Assembly: GCA_027596945.1 (NCBI GenBank)
Contig: JADGJH010000488.1
Location: 1-17,904, forward strand
DNA: 17,904 nt
Source of the DNA: Physocladia obscura
Taxonomy: Eukaryota; Chytridiomycota; Chytridiomycetes; Chytridiales; Chytriomycetaceae
Reading direction: 5' to 3'
Within the stretch, counting starts at the first letter, position 1, and every line of letters starts with the position of its first letter. Positions 17,904-17,904 of this stretch are shown here, piece by piece. Made by a program: the position numbers and the translations under genes. Below the pieces are notes generated by a model. It made no database searches, was not told where the DNA came from, and saw only the letters and a list, made by a program, of their open reading frames with translations.

Positions 17904-17904
17904 A

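Overview
The window looks like nuclear DNA of an early-diverging fungus, possibly a chytrid. Evidence for this: short GT-AG introns (47 to 117 bp, one with a consensus TACTAAC branch point), a spliced fungal-type uL13 ribosomal protein gene (RPL16), a relic with Ser/Gly-rich, membrane and SH3 parts, and long AT-rich stretches with decayed mobile-element genes. The phylum is an inference; I found no rRNA, tRNA, CRISPR array or bacterial operon signal.

Layout. Positions 182-2327 hold a tight divergent pair: an unrecognised disordered-protein gene on the minus strand and a three-exon NOPCHAP1-like (DUF4598) snoRNP-assembly chaperone gene on the plus strand, with start codons 78 bp apart. Positions about 2606-5292 are a broken plus-strand gene: possible LRR remnants, Ser/Gly-rich stalk, one membrane segment, degenerate cytoplasmic repeats and an SH3 domain whose conserved Trp codon is a stop. 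Positions 5789-7456 are a decayed AT-rich coding region ending in a Cys-rich segment; part of its 3' end recurs near 12.8-13.1 kb, so it probably belongs to a dispersed element. Positions 7727-9259 encode an intact 510-residue multi-pass membrane protein of unknown family. About 9495-10188 is a dead retroviral-type (rve) integrase relic with D-35-E spacing.

Positions 10.2-12.4 kb have no convincing gene but hold a three-unit diverged tandem repeat, a palindrome, a degenerate 20-bp minisatellite and a 24-bp duplication. A one-frameshift relic follows (12437-12759). An intact alpha/beta hydrolase of the HGGG/GxSxG type is on the minus strand (13238-14182). A strict 4 x 24-bp TTCGAA array lies between its start and a heavily frameshifted unrecognised plus-strand pseudogene (14491-15058). 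A possible small membrane protein and the spliced RPL16 gene follow. The right end has a second diverged tandem repeat and a small unrecognised gene with a convincing intron.

Intact housekeeping genes beside several relics with many reading-frame changes suggest real gene decay in a transposon-rich neighbourhood rather than uniformly poor sequence. I see no coherent new multi-gene system. The most useful leads are the SH3 receptor-like pseudogene, the two unrecognised relics with separate partial copies, and the 24-bp promoter array.
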